Counted from the stretch's first letter, positions 1 through 10,400 are shown. The stretch: 14,074 nt of DNA from Spirochaetales bacterium (GCA_023139255.1 JAGLNY010000088.1:1-14074), one strand, 5' to 3'. Notes: generated by a model not told the origin, from the letters alone. Program-made: numbers and translations.

Positions 1-378
1 GGAAATTGTCTCACCTGTTATTTGTTCCAGGTCAATCTCTTCCTTATATAAAGGTCCTGCGATTTCAGACAGTTTACTGTATGCGTCTTCTCCCTTAAAG
101 AGAAGCAGCAGTATTCTATGTCTTCTGCCGCCGCTTGGAGAAAATGCATCTACAATATAGTTTTGCAGGAGTTTAGTACCCTTAACTCCATCACCTTCAT
201 ATGTTGAAAGTACCGATTCAGCATATTTTTCTGCAAATTTTACAGTAGGGGCAAACATTTGAGCCCCAACAAGTTCCAGATCAACTCTGGATAGTAGTCG
301 TGAAACAACTCCTCCAGTTCTGCTTTTAGCTATGGTATACGGTGTGACCAGCACATAAGAGAGGTCGTTTATAGGCAT
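1..378 (-). CDS. Nucleoside-diphosphate-kinase-like protein, N-terminal part (runs off left edge)
   Basis: The reading frame opens at ATG 378 and stays open to base 1, giving 126 residues of a longer protein. AAAGGAG lies just ahead of the ATG, so the start is well supported. Residues 7-28 align without gaps to the first strand and helix of nucleoside diphosphate kinases (consensus LVLIKPDGVQRG...G.IISRF; here YVLVTPYTIAKSRTGGVVSRL). Residues 36-45 (LVGAQMFAPT) and 88-125 (hydrophobic strand, FKGEDA, IAGP, TGETI) follow the same fold order. NDKs transfer a gamma-phosphate between nucleotides through a phospho-His, which would lie beyond the window. Two key positions differ: the invariant Lys of KPD is Thr12, and the Arg after the G-T-I motif appears to be Ser126. 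The stretch between residues 55 and 88 also aligns poorly. It may therefore be a regulatory or degenerate NDK-domain protein rather than an active kinase. It lies downstream of asnA on the same strand, 211 bp away, with its own candidate promoter. Confidence 0.6.
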   Translation of the reverse strand, partial: MPINDLSYVLVTPYTIAKSRTGGVVSRLLSRVDLELVGAQMFAPTVKFAEKYAESVLSTYEGDGVKGTKLLQNYIVDAFSPSGGRRHRILLLLFKGEDAYSKLSEIAGPLYKEEIDLEQITGETIS

Positions 379-402
379 GTTGTTCTCCTTTCATAACCCA
401 AA

Positions 403-459
403 CCAATTTTTCATAATTGGCTTTTGGAGTTTTTTAAACTTTTAAAAACTAAAAACTCC
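403..459 (-). other. Pair of inverted repeats in the leader of the NDK-like gene
   Basis: A 9-bp perfect stem (GGAGTTTTT at 426-434 with AAAAACTCC at 451-459, 16-base AT-rich loop) and a 6-bp stem (CCAATT at 403-408 with AATTGG at 415-420, 6-base loop) lie between the candidate promoter and the start codon. Neither is followed by a T-run on the minus strand, so they do not look like terminators. They may fold in the mRNA leader or be an AT-rich binding site. Their role is unknown. Confidence 0.3.
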
Positions 460-511
460 GAATCTGTTCTGATAATATGCAGGATTCCCCAATCCTTTTT
501 TTGCATAAATC

Positions 512-539
512 AGTGTATCATGCAAGAAATGTATTGCAA
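512..539 (-). promoter_or_regulatory. Candidate promoter for the NDK-like gene
   Basis: On the minus strand TTGCAA (539-534) is followed after 16 bases by TACACT (517-512). A TG one base upstream of the latter gives an extended -10. The predicted start near 505 would leave a leader of about 125 bases containing three inverted repeats. This is a consensus match only. Confidence 0.35.
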
Positions 540-589
540 GAAAAAATATATATTCGCATAATAATTATTGGTTAGCATTCAGTCAATAT

Positions 590-1630
590 CTACATGAGAT
601 GAATTCCAATTTTATTACAGCCTTCCCTAACTACTTCCGGCCATAAACTGGCCTGAACCTCACCAATATGGGCTTTACGTAAAAGGAACATACAAAGCCT
701 GGACTGGCCGATTCCTCCACCGATAGCATCCGGGAAATCTCCATTTACCAGACGTTTATGAAAAAATAAATTGAGACGCTCCTCTGCTCCCCTGATGGAG
801 AGTTGTCTTAAGAGCACCTCAGGGTTTACCCGGATGCCCATTGATGAAAGCTCGAAAGTCCTGCCAAGAACTGAATTCCAAAGAATAATATCCCCGTTCA
901 GCCCTTTATATTTACCCTCACTAGGGGAACTCCAGTCGTCATAATCAGGAGCCCTGCCGTCATGTAATTTCCCATCAGACAGGTCCGCACCAATACCAAT
1001 AATAAACACAGCCCCATATTTTTCAGCTGCTTTTGATTCGCGTTCAACAGGACTCAAATCAGGGTACATGCTGCATAGATCCTCAGTTTGAATAAAAGTT
1101 ATATCTTCGGGAAGTATTGGGGTAATTTCAGGAAAACTTTCATATACCAGAAATTCCGTTGCTACCAGTGTAGCGTATATTTTCTTTACGACATTTTTGA
1201 GAAACCCAAGGGTACGCTTTTCATCTGTAATAGCCATTTCCCAATCCCACTGATCAACATAGTAGGAATGCAGATTGTCGGGATCTTCATCCGGCCTTAT
1301 GGCATTCATATCGGTATAGAGACCATATCCAGGCTGAATATTATAATCTCCCAGCATCATACGTTTCCATTTTGCAAGTGACTGTGGAATTTCCGCACGA
1401 ATTCCTTCCATTCCTTTTGGGATAAATGATACCGGTTTCTCAACACCATTCAGGTCATCATTTACCCCAGTTCCTGCCTCAATAAACAAAGGAGCAGTGA
1501 CCCTGCGTAGTTTTAGTTGAGCAGATAAGTAAGTTTGGAAAAAAGTCTTGATATCAGCAATAGCTTTTTCTGTCTCTTCAAGGGAGAGAATTGATTTATA
1601 GTTTTCCGGATAGTAGTACTGAGCACCCAT
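590..1630 (-). CDS. asnA: Aspartate--ammonia ligase (ammonia-dependent asparagine synthetase AsnA)
   Basis: AsnA makes asparagine from aspartate, ATP and ammonia in the cytoplasm, releasing AMP and pyrophosphate. It has a class II aminoacyl-tRNA-synthetase-like fold. The 346-residue product is slightly longer than the E. coli enzyme (about 330) and matches it across its length. Recognisable blocks are GVNDDLNGVEKPV (55-67), SLAKWKR (84-90), YVDQWDWE (124-131), RAPDYDDWSSPSE (226-238), ELSSMGIRV (260-268) and GGGIGQSRL (304-312). The frame is open further upstream, but ATG 1630 is the start: AAGGA lies 8 bases before it, the protein then starts as the family does, and the extra codons would run through a promoter and a terminator hairpin. 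As I recall, the residue before SLAKWKR is His in the E. coli enzyme; here it is Gln83. The gene seems to be transcribed alone, with hairpins separating it from the upstream operon. Identification is very secure. Confidence 0.97.
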   Translation of the reverse strand: MGAQYYYPENYKSILSLEETEKAIADIKTFFQTYLSAQLKLRRVTAPLFIEAGTGVNDDLNGVEKPVSFIPKGMEGIRAEIPQSLAKWKRMMLGDYNIQPGYGLYTDMNAIRPDEDPDNLHSYYVDQWDWEMAITDEKRTLGFLKNVVKKIYATLVATEFLVYESFPEITPILPEDITFIQTEDLCSMYPDLSPVERESKAAEKYGAVFIIGIGADLSDGKLHDGRAPDYDDWSSPSEGKYKGLNGDIILWNSVLGRTFELSSMGIRVNPEVLLRQLSIRGAEERLNLFFHKRLVNGDFPDAIGGGIGQSRLCMFLLRKAHIGEVQASLWPEVVREGCNKIGIHLM

Positions 1631-1676
1631 TATGATATTCCTTATGTATTTTGGTTTATTTTGTGTATCGGAGAGC

Positions 1677-1705
1677 AGTATACATTGAAATCCAAAGAGA
1701 ACCAA
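1677..1705 (-). promoter_or_regulatory. Candidate promoter of asnA
   Basis: On the minus strand TTGGTT (1705-1700), a 17-base spacer and TATACT (1682-1677) fit a sigma-70-type promoter. Transcription would start near 1670, leaving about 40 bases of leader that includes the AAGGA ribosome binding site. It lies just downstream of the terminator hairpin at 1750-1771, as expected for an independent unit. Confidence 0.5.
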
Positions 1706-1741
1706 GCCTAAAACCTGCATTCGGGTGGATGGTTGTATAAT

Positions 1742-1771
1742 GAAAAAATATGCGGGTCCTAAGACCCGCAT
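1742..1771 (-). terminator. Rho-independent terminator (second of two)
   Basis: On the minus strand ATGCGGGTC and GACCCGCAT (1771-1763 and 1758-1750) form a perfect 9-bp GC-rich stem with a 4-base loop. It is followed at once by ATTTTTTCA. This is a textbook intrinsic terminator. It sits 80 bases past the stop codon of the large barrel gene and upstream of the asnA promoter, so it ends the large operon and insulates asnA. Confidence 0.8.
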
Positions 1772-1796
1772 GTATAATAAATAAAATCTACACAAT

Positions 1797-1847
1797 CAAA
1801 AACTTCAAAAGCCAATTTCAACAAATACTCTATTTTTGAAATTGGCT
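1797..1847 (-). terminator. Long hairpin directly after the large barrel gene (first of two)
   Basis: AGCCAATTTCAA (1810-1821) pairs with TTGAAATTGGCT (1836-1847). The stem continues past a single bulged base (1822) with AAATA/TATTT (1823-1827 with 1831-1835) around a 3-base loop, 17 pairs in all. On the minus strand it begins 4 bases after the stop codon and is followed by interrupted T-runs (TTTTGAAGTTTTTG). It probably acts as a terminator or as a 3' end stabiliser, with the second hairpin as backup. Confidence 0.65.
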
Positions 1848-1851
1848 CAGG

Positions 1852-4425
1852 TTACAGTGAAATTCCCCCACTGATTTCTATTATAGAAGACAGTGCATCC
1901 TTTGAGTTGTCAATAATGGAATCTTTGTAGGAAGTATCAAAGGATAATCCAAAATTAAACATTCCAATACTTTTATTCATGGATAACTTTCCACTGATTC
2001 CATACTCCTGGAGTGATGCAGTGTTATATGTTTGTGCTAAGGTTCCCTTCAGGGTTACGGCATCAAAGAAAATATCAGAAACACTGAATTTAACATCGAA
2101 ATTGTAATCTGAATCAGAAGAAGCTTCTGTACTCCAGGATTGTTCATACCCCAAGTCCAGCTTATAACGGCTTATTTTCATACTTGTATTGATGCCATAA
2201 GATAAACCCCAGTATGCATCCGTACTGGCTAAGCCATCTACAATTGAGAAAACAGTGTAGGAGTCTTTGGTCTTTGCACCAATGGATGCACTGAAATCAC
2301 CGAATTTTATTTTCCCGCTTTTCCATTTCACATCAGCAATATGTGTTATTGACACATCATTCTTCGAGGATAATAATAATGCTGCCTTATCCAGAGGAGC
2401 GGTAATTGTCTCGGCAAGCGCTTCAGTATTGGTCATTTCCCACTCAAACGTATAATCCAATGTTATATTACCCAACAAATCTATAGTGGGAGTGACTACT
2501 CCCGCAGCAACTGTATGCAGTATGCTTGAAATGTCATTATCAGTCGGGTCGGCTGTTGACCTGAAATCCAGACTGAATAACGGAAGGATATCATAAAACA
2601 GAATGTCCGGAATATTATCCTGGACCCAGTTATAACCGGCAGAAAAGGAAAAGTCAATGAGAGACATTTCCCAGGATATGCCTAAATCCATTATATCCGA
2701 TGAAACAGAAGACCCCAGACTTTTATATGATTTATCAGTCTTTTGAAACCATGTCTGAAGCCCAATAATCGGGATTTCCAAAGCACCGCCGTACGTCACA
2801 CCCCACAGCTCCCGATTTACAGCGGAAGCAGCAAGTCCCATAGTTATAGGAAAATAATCAAATACAGGGAAATAGGTCTCAACAATATCTATATATCCGA
2901 GATATGGGGCTATATCAAAGCCAAACCCGGAATTTATATCGGAGGCCAGTTGGGCAGTATCAATTACCTGACTTGCGTCATTTACGTAAAGGGTTAACCC
3001 TAATCCACCGGTTAATTTGAACCAGTCAATATTCAAACCGGTTTCTAATCCTATCAGCATGTTTTCCTCAGGATTAACAGAACCCAGATCATAGAGTGTC
3101 CCAATTGGTGAACTTCCTGCTGTAGTTATATCATCGTACCTACCCTGAAATGAGCTGATAAATGAAACATTTGTCTGCAGCCACCAGTAATCAAAAACAT
3201 CTATCCCGGCTTTCAGGCCAAAGAAATTCTGCGGCCAGCTTACCTGATATAAACCCAGGTCTGTAAGACCTTTAGCAACAGAAATACTGAGAAAGGGGAT
3301 ATCCAACGAGACAGCTGTTCCTCTAAAACCAAGGGATTTAATTGTCTGATCCTGAAAATTTACATTTTGGTCACCAAAAGTATAGGTAAGCATTGTATCA
3401 AACAGAGATAACTTTGCAAAAATATTGTTTGAGTTATCATACTTCCTTACATCAGCGCCTGTATAAGTAAATTCATTTGCGAAATCCCAGGGATGCCATA
3501 ACCGCAGAATATTCTGATAATCTGATATAAGAGTTGAAGGATAAGCATTCAGGATCTCAGCAACAGCCAGTTCATCACTAATTCCCAGTGATAATGCAAT
3601 GGCAAGAGGTCCAGCTGTTAATTCTGTTTCTGCGCCCAATTTCAGGCTCAGCATGAATTCCTGAGTGATGTCATTGAACAAATCCATAAAAACCAGTGAA
3701 TTCTGATTCTCGCCAAAGCTTACTGTATACTTAATATCAAGACCCGCTGTATAACCAGCAGAAGCAGTGAAAAAGGGAGTACTTGCTTCTTTCAGGGTAA
3801 AGCTAACCTCTTTTTGTGCCTCATTATCATAAAGATCAACAATATTGATCTTAACGGAGGCTTCTTTTTCTTCCTGGCTTTCCTCCGGAGTTACAAGGAA
3901 TGAGAGATAGTTATCAAAAACCGCAGCCTTTGTCATCTCTCTCCCATTGTATAAAATCTCAAACTGCGATATCCCACTCTCCTCCTCAATCAGAAAAACC
4001 ACTAATTGTTCCACTCCTCTATCAAGTTCCGGTATCTCGTGGGAAACTAATGTGAGAATCGGGGAACCCGTATCAGGAACCAGTACCGCACGATTTTCAC
4101 CTTCATAAGGAAGCCGTACCACAGGTCCATCTATAGTACGGATCTCAGTAAAATAGACCAGTTCTTCACCCGTAAGGTATGAAATGGGAATTATAGTACT
4201 CCAAATCCCTTCTTTTTCTGTAAATTCGGCAAATAAGGGTGTTTTCTCCCCTTCCTTTACTATATAAAACCGGGCTTCCCCTACAGCCCCGTCTTCTTCC
4301 GGATCATCCAGGATTACCAAAAGATTTTCATATTCAGGGATTTCATTCGGTACGGTAACTGTGAATCCAAAGAGAGGGACTGAAACCAATAATACAACTA
4401 TTAGTAAACATATATGTTTTTTCAT
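1852..4425 (-). CDS. Large outer-membrane beta-barrel protein with two Ig-like N-terminal domains
   Basis: I do not recognise a named family. The 857-residue protein starts with a Sec signal peptide (MKK, hydrophobic 6-18, SVPLFG before a likely cleavage near 20-22). It has no lipobox. Residues about 21-118 and 119-213 look like two Ig-like beta-sandwich domains. From about 216 to the C-terminus the sequence is made of short alternating strands ending in aromatic or Tyr/Phe/Trp residues, separated by polar loops with D/N/S/G turns. I see no Cys after the signal peptide. This is what a large outer-membrane barrel looks like, although the last residue is Leu rather than the usual Phe. The start codon overlaps the stop of the giant repeat gene (TAATG), and a strong ribosome binding site lies within that gene's last codons, so the two are translationally coupled. 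I infer a role as anchor, assembly platform or export pore for the repeat protein. The N-terminal domains show no POTRA character that I can see, so it is not a standard two-partner TpsB. Confidence 0.75.
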   Translation of the reverse strand: MKKHICLLIVVLLVSVPLFGFTVTVPNEIPEYENLLVILDDPEEDGAVGEARFYIVKEGEKTPLFAEFTEKEGIWSTIIPISYLTGEELVYFTEIRTIDGPVVRLPYEGENRAVLVPDTGSPILTLVSHEIPELDRGVEQLVVFLIEEESGISQFEILYNGREMTKAAVFDNYLSFLVTPEESQEEKEASVKINIVDLYDNEAQKEVSFTLKEASTPFFTASAGYTAGLDIKYTVSFGENQNSLVFMDLFNDITQEFMLSLKLGAETELTAGPLAIALSLGISDELAVAEILNAYPSTLISDYQNILRLWHPWDFANEFTYTGADVRKYDNSNNIFAKLSLFDTMLTYTFGDQNVNFQDQTIKSLGFRGTAVSLDIPFLSISVAKGLTDLGLYQVSWPQNFFGLKAGIDVFDYWWLQTNVSFISSFQGRYDDITTAGSSPIGTLYDLGSVNPEENMLIGLETGLNIDWFKLTGGLGLTLYVNDASQVIDTAQLASDINSGFGFDIAPYLGYIDIVETYFPVFDYFPITMGLAASAVNRELWGVTYGGALEIPIIGLQTWFQKTDKSYKSLGSSVSSDIMDLGISWEMSLIDFSFSAGYNWVQDNIPDILFYDILPLFSLDFRSTADPTDNDISSILHTVAAGVVTPTIDLLGNITLDYTFEWEMTNTEALAETITAPLDKAALLLSSKNDVSITHIADVKWKSGKIKFGDFSASIGAKTKDSYTVFSIVDGLASTDAYWGLSYGINTSMKISRYKLDLGYEQSWSTEASSDSDYNFDVKFSVSDIFFDAVTLKGTLAQTYNTASLQEYGISGKLSMNKSIGMFNFGLSFDTSYKDSIIDNSKDALSSIIEISGGISL

Positions 4426-7400
4426 TAGAATGGTCCTCCCCCAAAGCCAGGTGCTCCGCCACCAAAGCCTCCGCCAGGCATTCCGCCACCAAACATATCA
4501 TTGAACATATCCTCCAGCCCAGGATCCGGAGGTCCTCCTCCCGGTCCAAATCTAGGCAAAGGAGGTGGTGGTGGATCCGGTATTCTGTCACCTGGAGAAA
4601 AATTATCCTGTGGTGGAGGGCCAGGAGGATCTCCTCCCGGTCCTTCAGTATCATCATCGTCAGATTCTTCTTCATCATCTTCTTCCGAGGCATCGGTACC
4701 TTCAACTGGATTTATCAACAATCGTTGCAAAATGGCAATCCTTGAATCATAACTGCCTACGGCCTCAATTGTCAGAATGTGTTCTCCTATCGATAGGGTT
4801 TCAAGATTCCCAAGTTCAAGAGCAGTTCCTGTTCCCAACAGCCCGTCAAGGTGAGATGTCCAGGAAATTTGTTCGCCGTCTATAACAGTTCCGTCTCTAT
4901 CTCTTGCGTTAGCCTGCAGTAATACTGATGCTCCTTTTCTTATTATTAACAGTTCTTCTTCCGGTATTACGTCCAGTTCCATAGCCCCGAATACTTTCAC
5001 GAGAAATGCTGTTTGAGCTATCACTTCCCCACCACTCACGGCCTCGGCTATAATTGTATGGTCTCCAGGTGCCAATCCGACTGTATTCAAGTCCAGATCA
5101 TCACCGGATGCAACAGGATCAGGGAACATATCAGTTCGCCATTGGATAGATTCTATAGAATCAAGTCCGACAGTTATCGCACTTACCGAGACGGGATCAC
5201 CTTCCAGATTAATTTCTGTCGGCGGGTTGTCAATAAAAATTCCTTTCCGCTGCTCATATACATTGAGTGTATAAGGTATTTCAAGGCTGGTTCCATTTCC
5301 AGAGACTTTGATCACCAACTCATACACCCCTTCTTTTGTCAGTAATCCAGAGGAAAGCAGAAGAGCAGAATATACATTTTGGTCTTCAAACTGCTCCCAA
5401 ACACCTTCAACTGCCGTTCCGTTTATTGCCGCTGCTATTACAGGTCTAGATAAACCGGTTGCTGCTATAGTCACTGAAACATTATCACCAACCCAGACTG
5501 CATCTCCGGCAACCGGTGACAGTATCTCGACTACTGCCTGCCGGGTTAACAGCAGAGGAAAATCCTGCCGAAACATTTCCTGTTCTGAACCATCACCATG
5601 CACATCATCTACCAGGACAAGTGTAACAACAGCAGAAGCTGCAGAAAATTTCTCAATATCTGCATAACTGAAATTTATATCCTTACCAGTCCTGTTAATA
5701 CTATTATCTCCCTGTCGCAATTCCCATATTGCTTTAGGGTTAATTCCCCCGGTAAAACTAACATTAGCGGCAAGTGGGTCATTACCCTCTTTAACCAAAT
5801 ATGTGGTGCTGCCGCCGTTGATAGTTGGCAGTACATCAGCAACCGGGTGATACACATTTATGTTTACAGTTTTGGTAGATTCTGCGCCATATTTATCTAT
5901 AGCTTTTCCGGAAATATTCCATTCGCCAGCTTCCGCATCCTCCAAAACAAAGGGGTTACCTGTACCGATAATGCTGCCATCCTGTTTTATCCAGGTTACT
6001 GCACCTGAAAATGGTTGGTCATCAGTGATATCAGCAGAAAGAATAATCGGAGTACCTACGGTAATTTGCGCTCTTTCCCCAGGTGTCACAATCGTAATGC
6101 CGGGCCACCCATTCACGATAAACTGAACCTCTGCCCTGGAGGGAGATTTTCCCTCAGAAGTATATTGAACTGAAAGAGTGTATTCCCCGGGCACCTTGGG
6201 TGCCTGCAACCCGTCAATAGTATCTATCGGGCTTCCATTCATAGCCCAATTCACAGAGCTGCTTTCACCGTTTTCAGGCATACCGGTCAATTCAGGAGCC
6301 AAATCCTGTTCCGAGTTTACGACCGATCCATGCGGCCAGTAAATGCCCAGCTTGACAGGTTCGCTCTCTACAAAAATAGCTAACTGTTTGGAGCCCCTTA
6401 GAACTCCATCGGCATTGGTATATTCACAGAGAACTGTAATTTCCCCTGTTTCATTCGGTGAAAAACCTGATTTTTTTCCAGTAAAAATTTGAGTACCGGC
6501 TGCCGGATTATCAAGATACTGCACTGTCCAGGTAAAAGTTCCTTCTTCGCTGCTCTCTCCATTCGTAGTTCCCAGAGTAGCTATGAGAGGAATTTCATAT
6601 CCTTTCAGATAGGCATCTCCTTCAATTGGTGACTGAATCTCAATATCCAGGATACCTGATTGTATCTCGATAGTTACTTGTTTTGTACTTGTTACTCCCT
6701 GGCTATCTTTAGCAATTGCTTTCAGGGTGTGTTTCCCCTTATCTTCTTCATTCAATATCCTGTGCTGTTGACTACCGATCAGGCTCACACCATCAAGAAG
6801 AATCGTAATTTCAGGATCATCTGTATCATCAACATCAAAAGCTGATGCAGTCCATGCTAATGGATCTCCAGTATACTGGGTTGCAGGAGCTGTCAGGGAT
6901 ATTTCCGGCGGATTATTTAAAGTCAGTTTCACGGTGACTAATTTTTCTTTTGTCCTGCCGTATGCACTCGTTACCAGTTTTATCTGCTGACTCCCGGTCA
7001 GGCCATTCGGATTGAATGATGACTCTTTACCCATTGCTATTACAGAAGATCCTAACATCCAGGAAAAAGAAGCGCCTGGCTCCCCTTCTGCTCTTAACGG
7101 GATTGTCTGCCCTATGGTATATATTATTTTTTCTCCCTGGGCCGGGTAGTTGATTTTCGGTACAGCCAGATCGCGTACTGTAATTGTCTGTTCGGATGTC
7201 GATCTCTCCATACCATCTTTCTCATATTCTGCATACACACTGAAACTGCCGGCTGCTGTACCAGTATAGATAAATGTCAAACCGGTTTCCCCTGTATCAC
7301 GGCCATCTATATACCAGTTGATATGCTCGGCGGCATCCTTTAAGTCGACGTCGGATGTCCCGACTTTCTCAACACCAACACGGCATGTCAATGTATTTCC

Positions 7401-10400
7401 CACAATAATTTCAATTGCACCTGCAGGTGCGATAAGATTGAGAAGAAAATCACTTTGAACTTCCACCGTTACAGAATTTGCAACCGTACTTCCGGCATTA
7501 TCTGTAACTGCAACTTCAATCTTATGGGATCCCGGTGTCATCTGTCCCAGACTACCGGTAAGAAAATCGCTCGAGGAGACTGACTTTCCGTCAATAGACC
7601 AGGTAATTTTAGCCGCTTGTCCGGACAGCACTTCAACCTCAGCTGAAACTTCTGCGTCAGGTGATATTCTCGTCCCGTTAACCGGTTGTAAAATCGATAT
7701 ACTGAGTGGTTTATGTACTAACACACTTATTTCTTCACTTGCAGTCCGGCCGAAACCATCAGTTACCTCTACAGAAATTGTATGGTTTCCAGGTAGTGGA
7801 TTGGGTATTTCCATAGTCGTTGCAATCGGGGAACTTGTTTGTGCAAACACTGATCCATCAATTAAATAGGTGAGAGAATCTATGATTTCATCCCCTTCAG
7901 TCTCAACAGAAATACTCAAGGGTTGGTTTGTGTATAGTCTGGTAACATTGCTGACCTCAAGGCTGCTGATAACAGGTGGTCCAATATAAAATCTTTCCAT
8001 CCCATCTATTCCACTCATTGCACGATAATCCCCATACGTTGCGTCAGGAAGTCTTACATTAGCAGCTTTCCCGACAATATCAATAGCATGGAGCCCAGGC
8101 TCAAACTGTACGAATTGTCCACTATACGTGCTTCCATCAATATTCCATTCAACAATATCAATATCCCTGCTCTCATACCGCAGCGGTATGTCGATCCCGG
8201 AAGGGAGTACAGGATATATACTAATATCTGTATTTCTCAATGGTTCGGGTAAATACATTTCGATAAAGGGATCTATAACCTCAACAGAAAATGTCTGTTC
8301 TGAAATTATTCCATTCAATGTTGCACGACAAGTTATTTGAGTTTCCCCATCTGCAGCACCTGGTGTGTAATCATACTGTGCCCCTGTTTTGATTAAAGTC
8401 CCATTCTTAAACCACTGAAAACTTTCACTTCCTGCCGGAGCTGCAATAAAATGGTACTGCAGTCCTGCTATGATCCGGTCTCCGGAGCTAATCCCTTCTA
8501 AAGTAAATTCGGGCGGAGTAAGATCTTTAACCTCAAAATTAACCGGGTCACTTTCCAGTGTTGCCGGATCGCTGCTGCTGGTTACGATATATTCTCCAAT
8601 CGCAGTCAACTTATACGAACCGACAGCTATACTGACCCAGTTAAAATCATCTGCAACCGGATTTTCTCCATCTAAACTCAGAAACCAGGAACTAAGATCC
8701 TGGGTCTGTATATCCGGTTCAGGTACTGATCCTAACCCGTAAGACGACCCCGATTCCGGTGTAAGAATAGAAATAGCTGGATCGATGATTTTGGCAGTCC
8801 ATGTTCGGGCAGTGCTGTAACCGTAGGTATCGCTAACCGTTGCCTTTACTATATAGGTACCTGCATTACTGAAACGGTAGGCAGAACTTGTAGATCCTGA
8901 ATTTTCAGTCACAAGTGAACCGTCACTGGTGACTTCCCAGAAAACTGTAGTATCACCATTATCACTTACCGCCGTCATGCTAAAACTGACCACCTCACCT
9001 ATTTTTTCCCTGACAAACCCTGAATCAGGCTTAAAACCACTCAAAATAGGCGGATTGGCACTGAAAACCTCAAAATTGACGGTATCAGATAAACCGGAAA
9101 ATTCTCTTTCACTCCCGGAACTTCCAGCGGCTGTTAATCTCCATCCAGCTTGTACTGTATGTTTCCCGGTAGTTGTAAATATTTTATCCCACGAATCAAT
9201 TTCAGAACCGTCAATCAGCCAATACAATTCAGCATCAACTGCAACAGCCTGTACGGTAACCGGTTCGCCAACAGGAACCGTCAGCAAGCTGGGTGGTGAC
9301 AGGTATACACCCGGGTCAGCAATCTGAACCTGCAGACTTTCTGATCCCTCTATGCCATTTTCATTCTTTGCATGATAGGAAACGTTAATAAGTTTCTTGG
9401 TCATTCCTTGTTTTGGAGTGTAGGATACAGTCCCGGTAGTTGATGGGTTATACCTGCTGCCGTCAATCATCCACCAGCTATTGCTTATACTTGAATCGCT
9501 CGTTGCAGATGCTGAAAACGTATAGGTTTCCGCGGTTTTCAGGACTATTCCATCATTCGGAAAATCTATGGAAACCTCCGGGGGAGCGGTATCAACTACC
9601 TTGAATGTTATTTTAGTTGATTCTTTCCCGAATTCAGTTGGATTTCCGTTATTGTCAACTATATCCCATACGGCACTGGCATAGAGTTCATAATCCCCGA
9701 CACCGTAATCCAGGAAATTAATTGAGGAGCTGCCTACCTCGGAAGCATTGATAAACCAGGTGATCGATTTAGCATTCGATGCAGTTATATCTGGCGAGAA
9801 CTCAGTATTTAATGGAAAAACATCCCCGTTGGATATGTTTGTTATGGTTATCGATGGGATAAAAGCGATAATTTGTACTGATGCTTCAGCTTTTTTATCA
9901 TATTCATCTGTAACAGTAATGGAAACAGTAGAGGTTCCAGCACTGCTGGGGGTGAAACTGAATGTATTCCCGCTGCCGGTCTGATCCGTACCATCTATAC
10001 TCCATACTATGCTCTTGATTGGATTTTGATTCTCTATATTTGCTGTAATTTTAACTGTTGAACCTACAGGCAGTAGTGCCCCGGTATTCGGGGTTGGTAT
10101 ACTGACATCCGGTGCTAACCCGATCACTGTTACTGTAACTGATTCTGACTGAACAGTTTTTTCCTCACCTTTCATGTCGCTGGAATCTGTTGTTCCTTCA
10201 ACATGCACTGTATATTGACCGCTTGCAGAAAATGCATGGGTAAAACTTTCCCCTGTACCTTCCTGATCCCCATCTACAAACCAAGAGAATGTATCAACAT
10301 CCTGTTCGTTAGTAATGGTAAATGTGATTTCAGTATTGACCCCGGTTTCCCTTGTATTGCTTCCGGCAATTGCCACTTTTGGATCTAAAACAGTAACAGA

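Noticed and set aside
482..502. Stem GGATT-CCCC-AATCC followed by seven T on the plus strand, resembling a terminator
   Set aside because: The stem is only 5 bp and AT-containing, and no plus-strand gene lies to its left; on the minus strand, where the genes are, the T-run is on the wrong side.
1631..1795. Upstream extension of the asnA frame by 55 codons
   Set aside because: It would translate through a terminator hairpin and the asnA promoter, the added residues match no AsnA, and ATG 1630 has its own AAGGA site.
4343..4705. Minus-strand frame of 120 codons across the junction of the giant and barrel genes
   Set aside because: It is an out-of-frame reading of the low-complexity Asp/Pro/Gly tail and the barrel signal peptide; the two real genes explain this DNA with good start signals.
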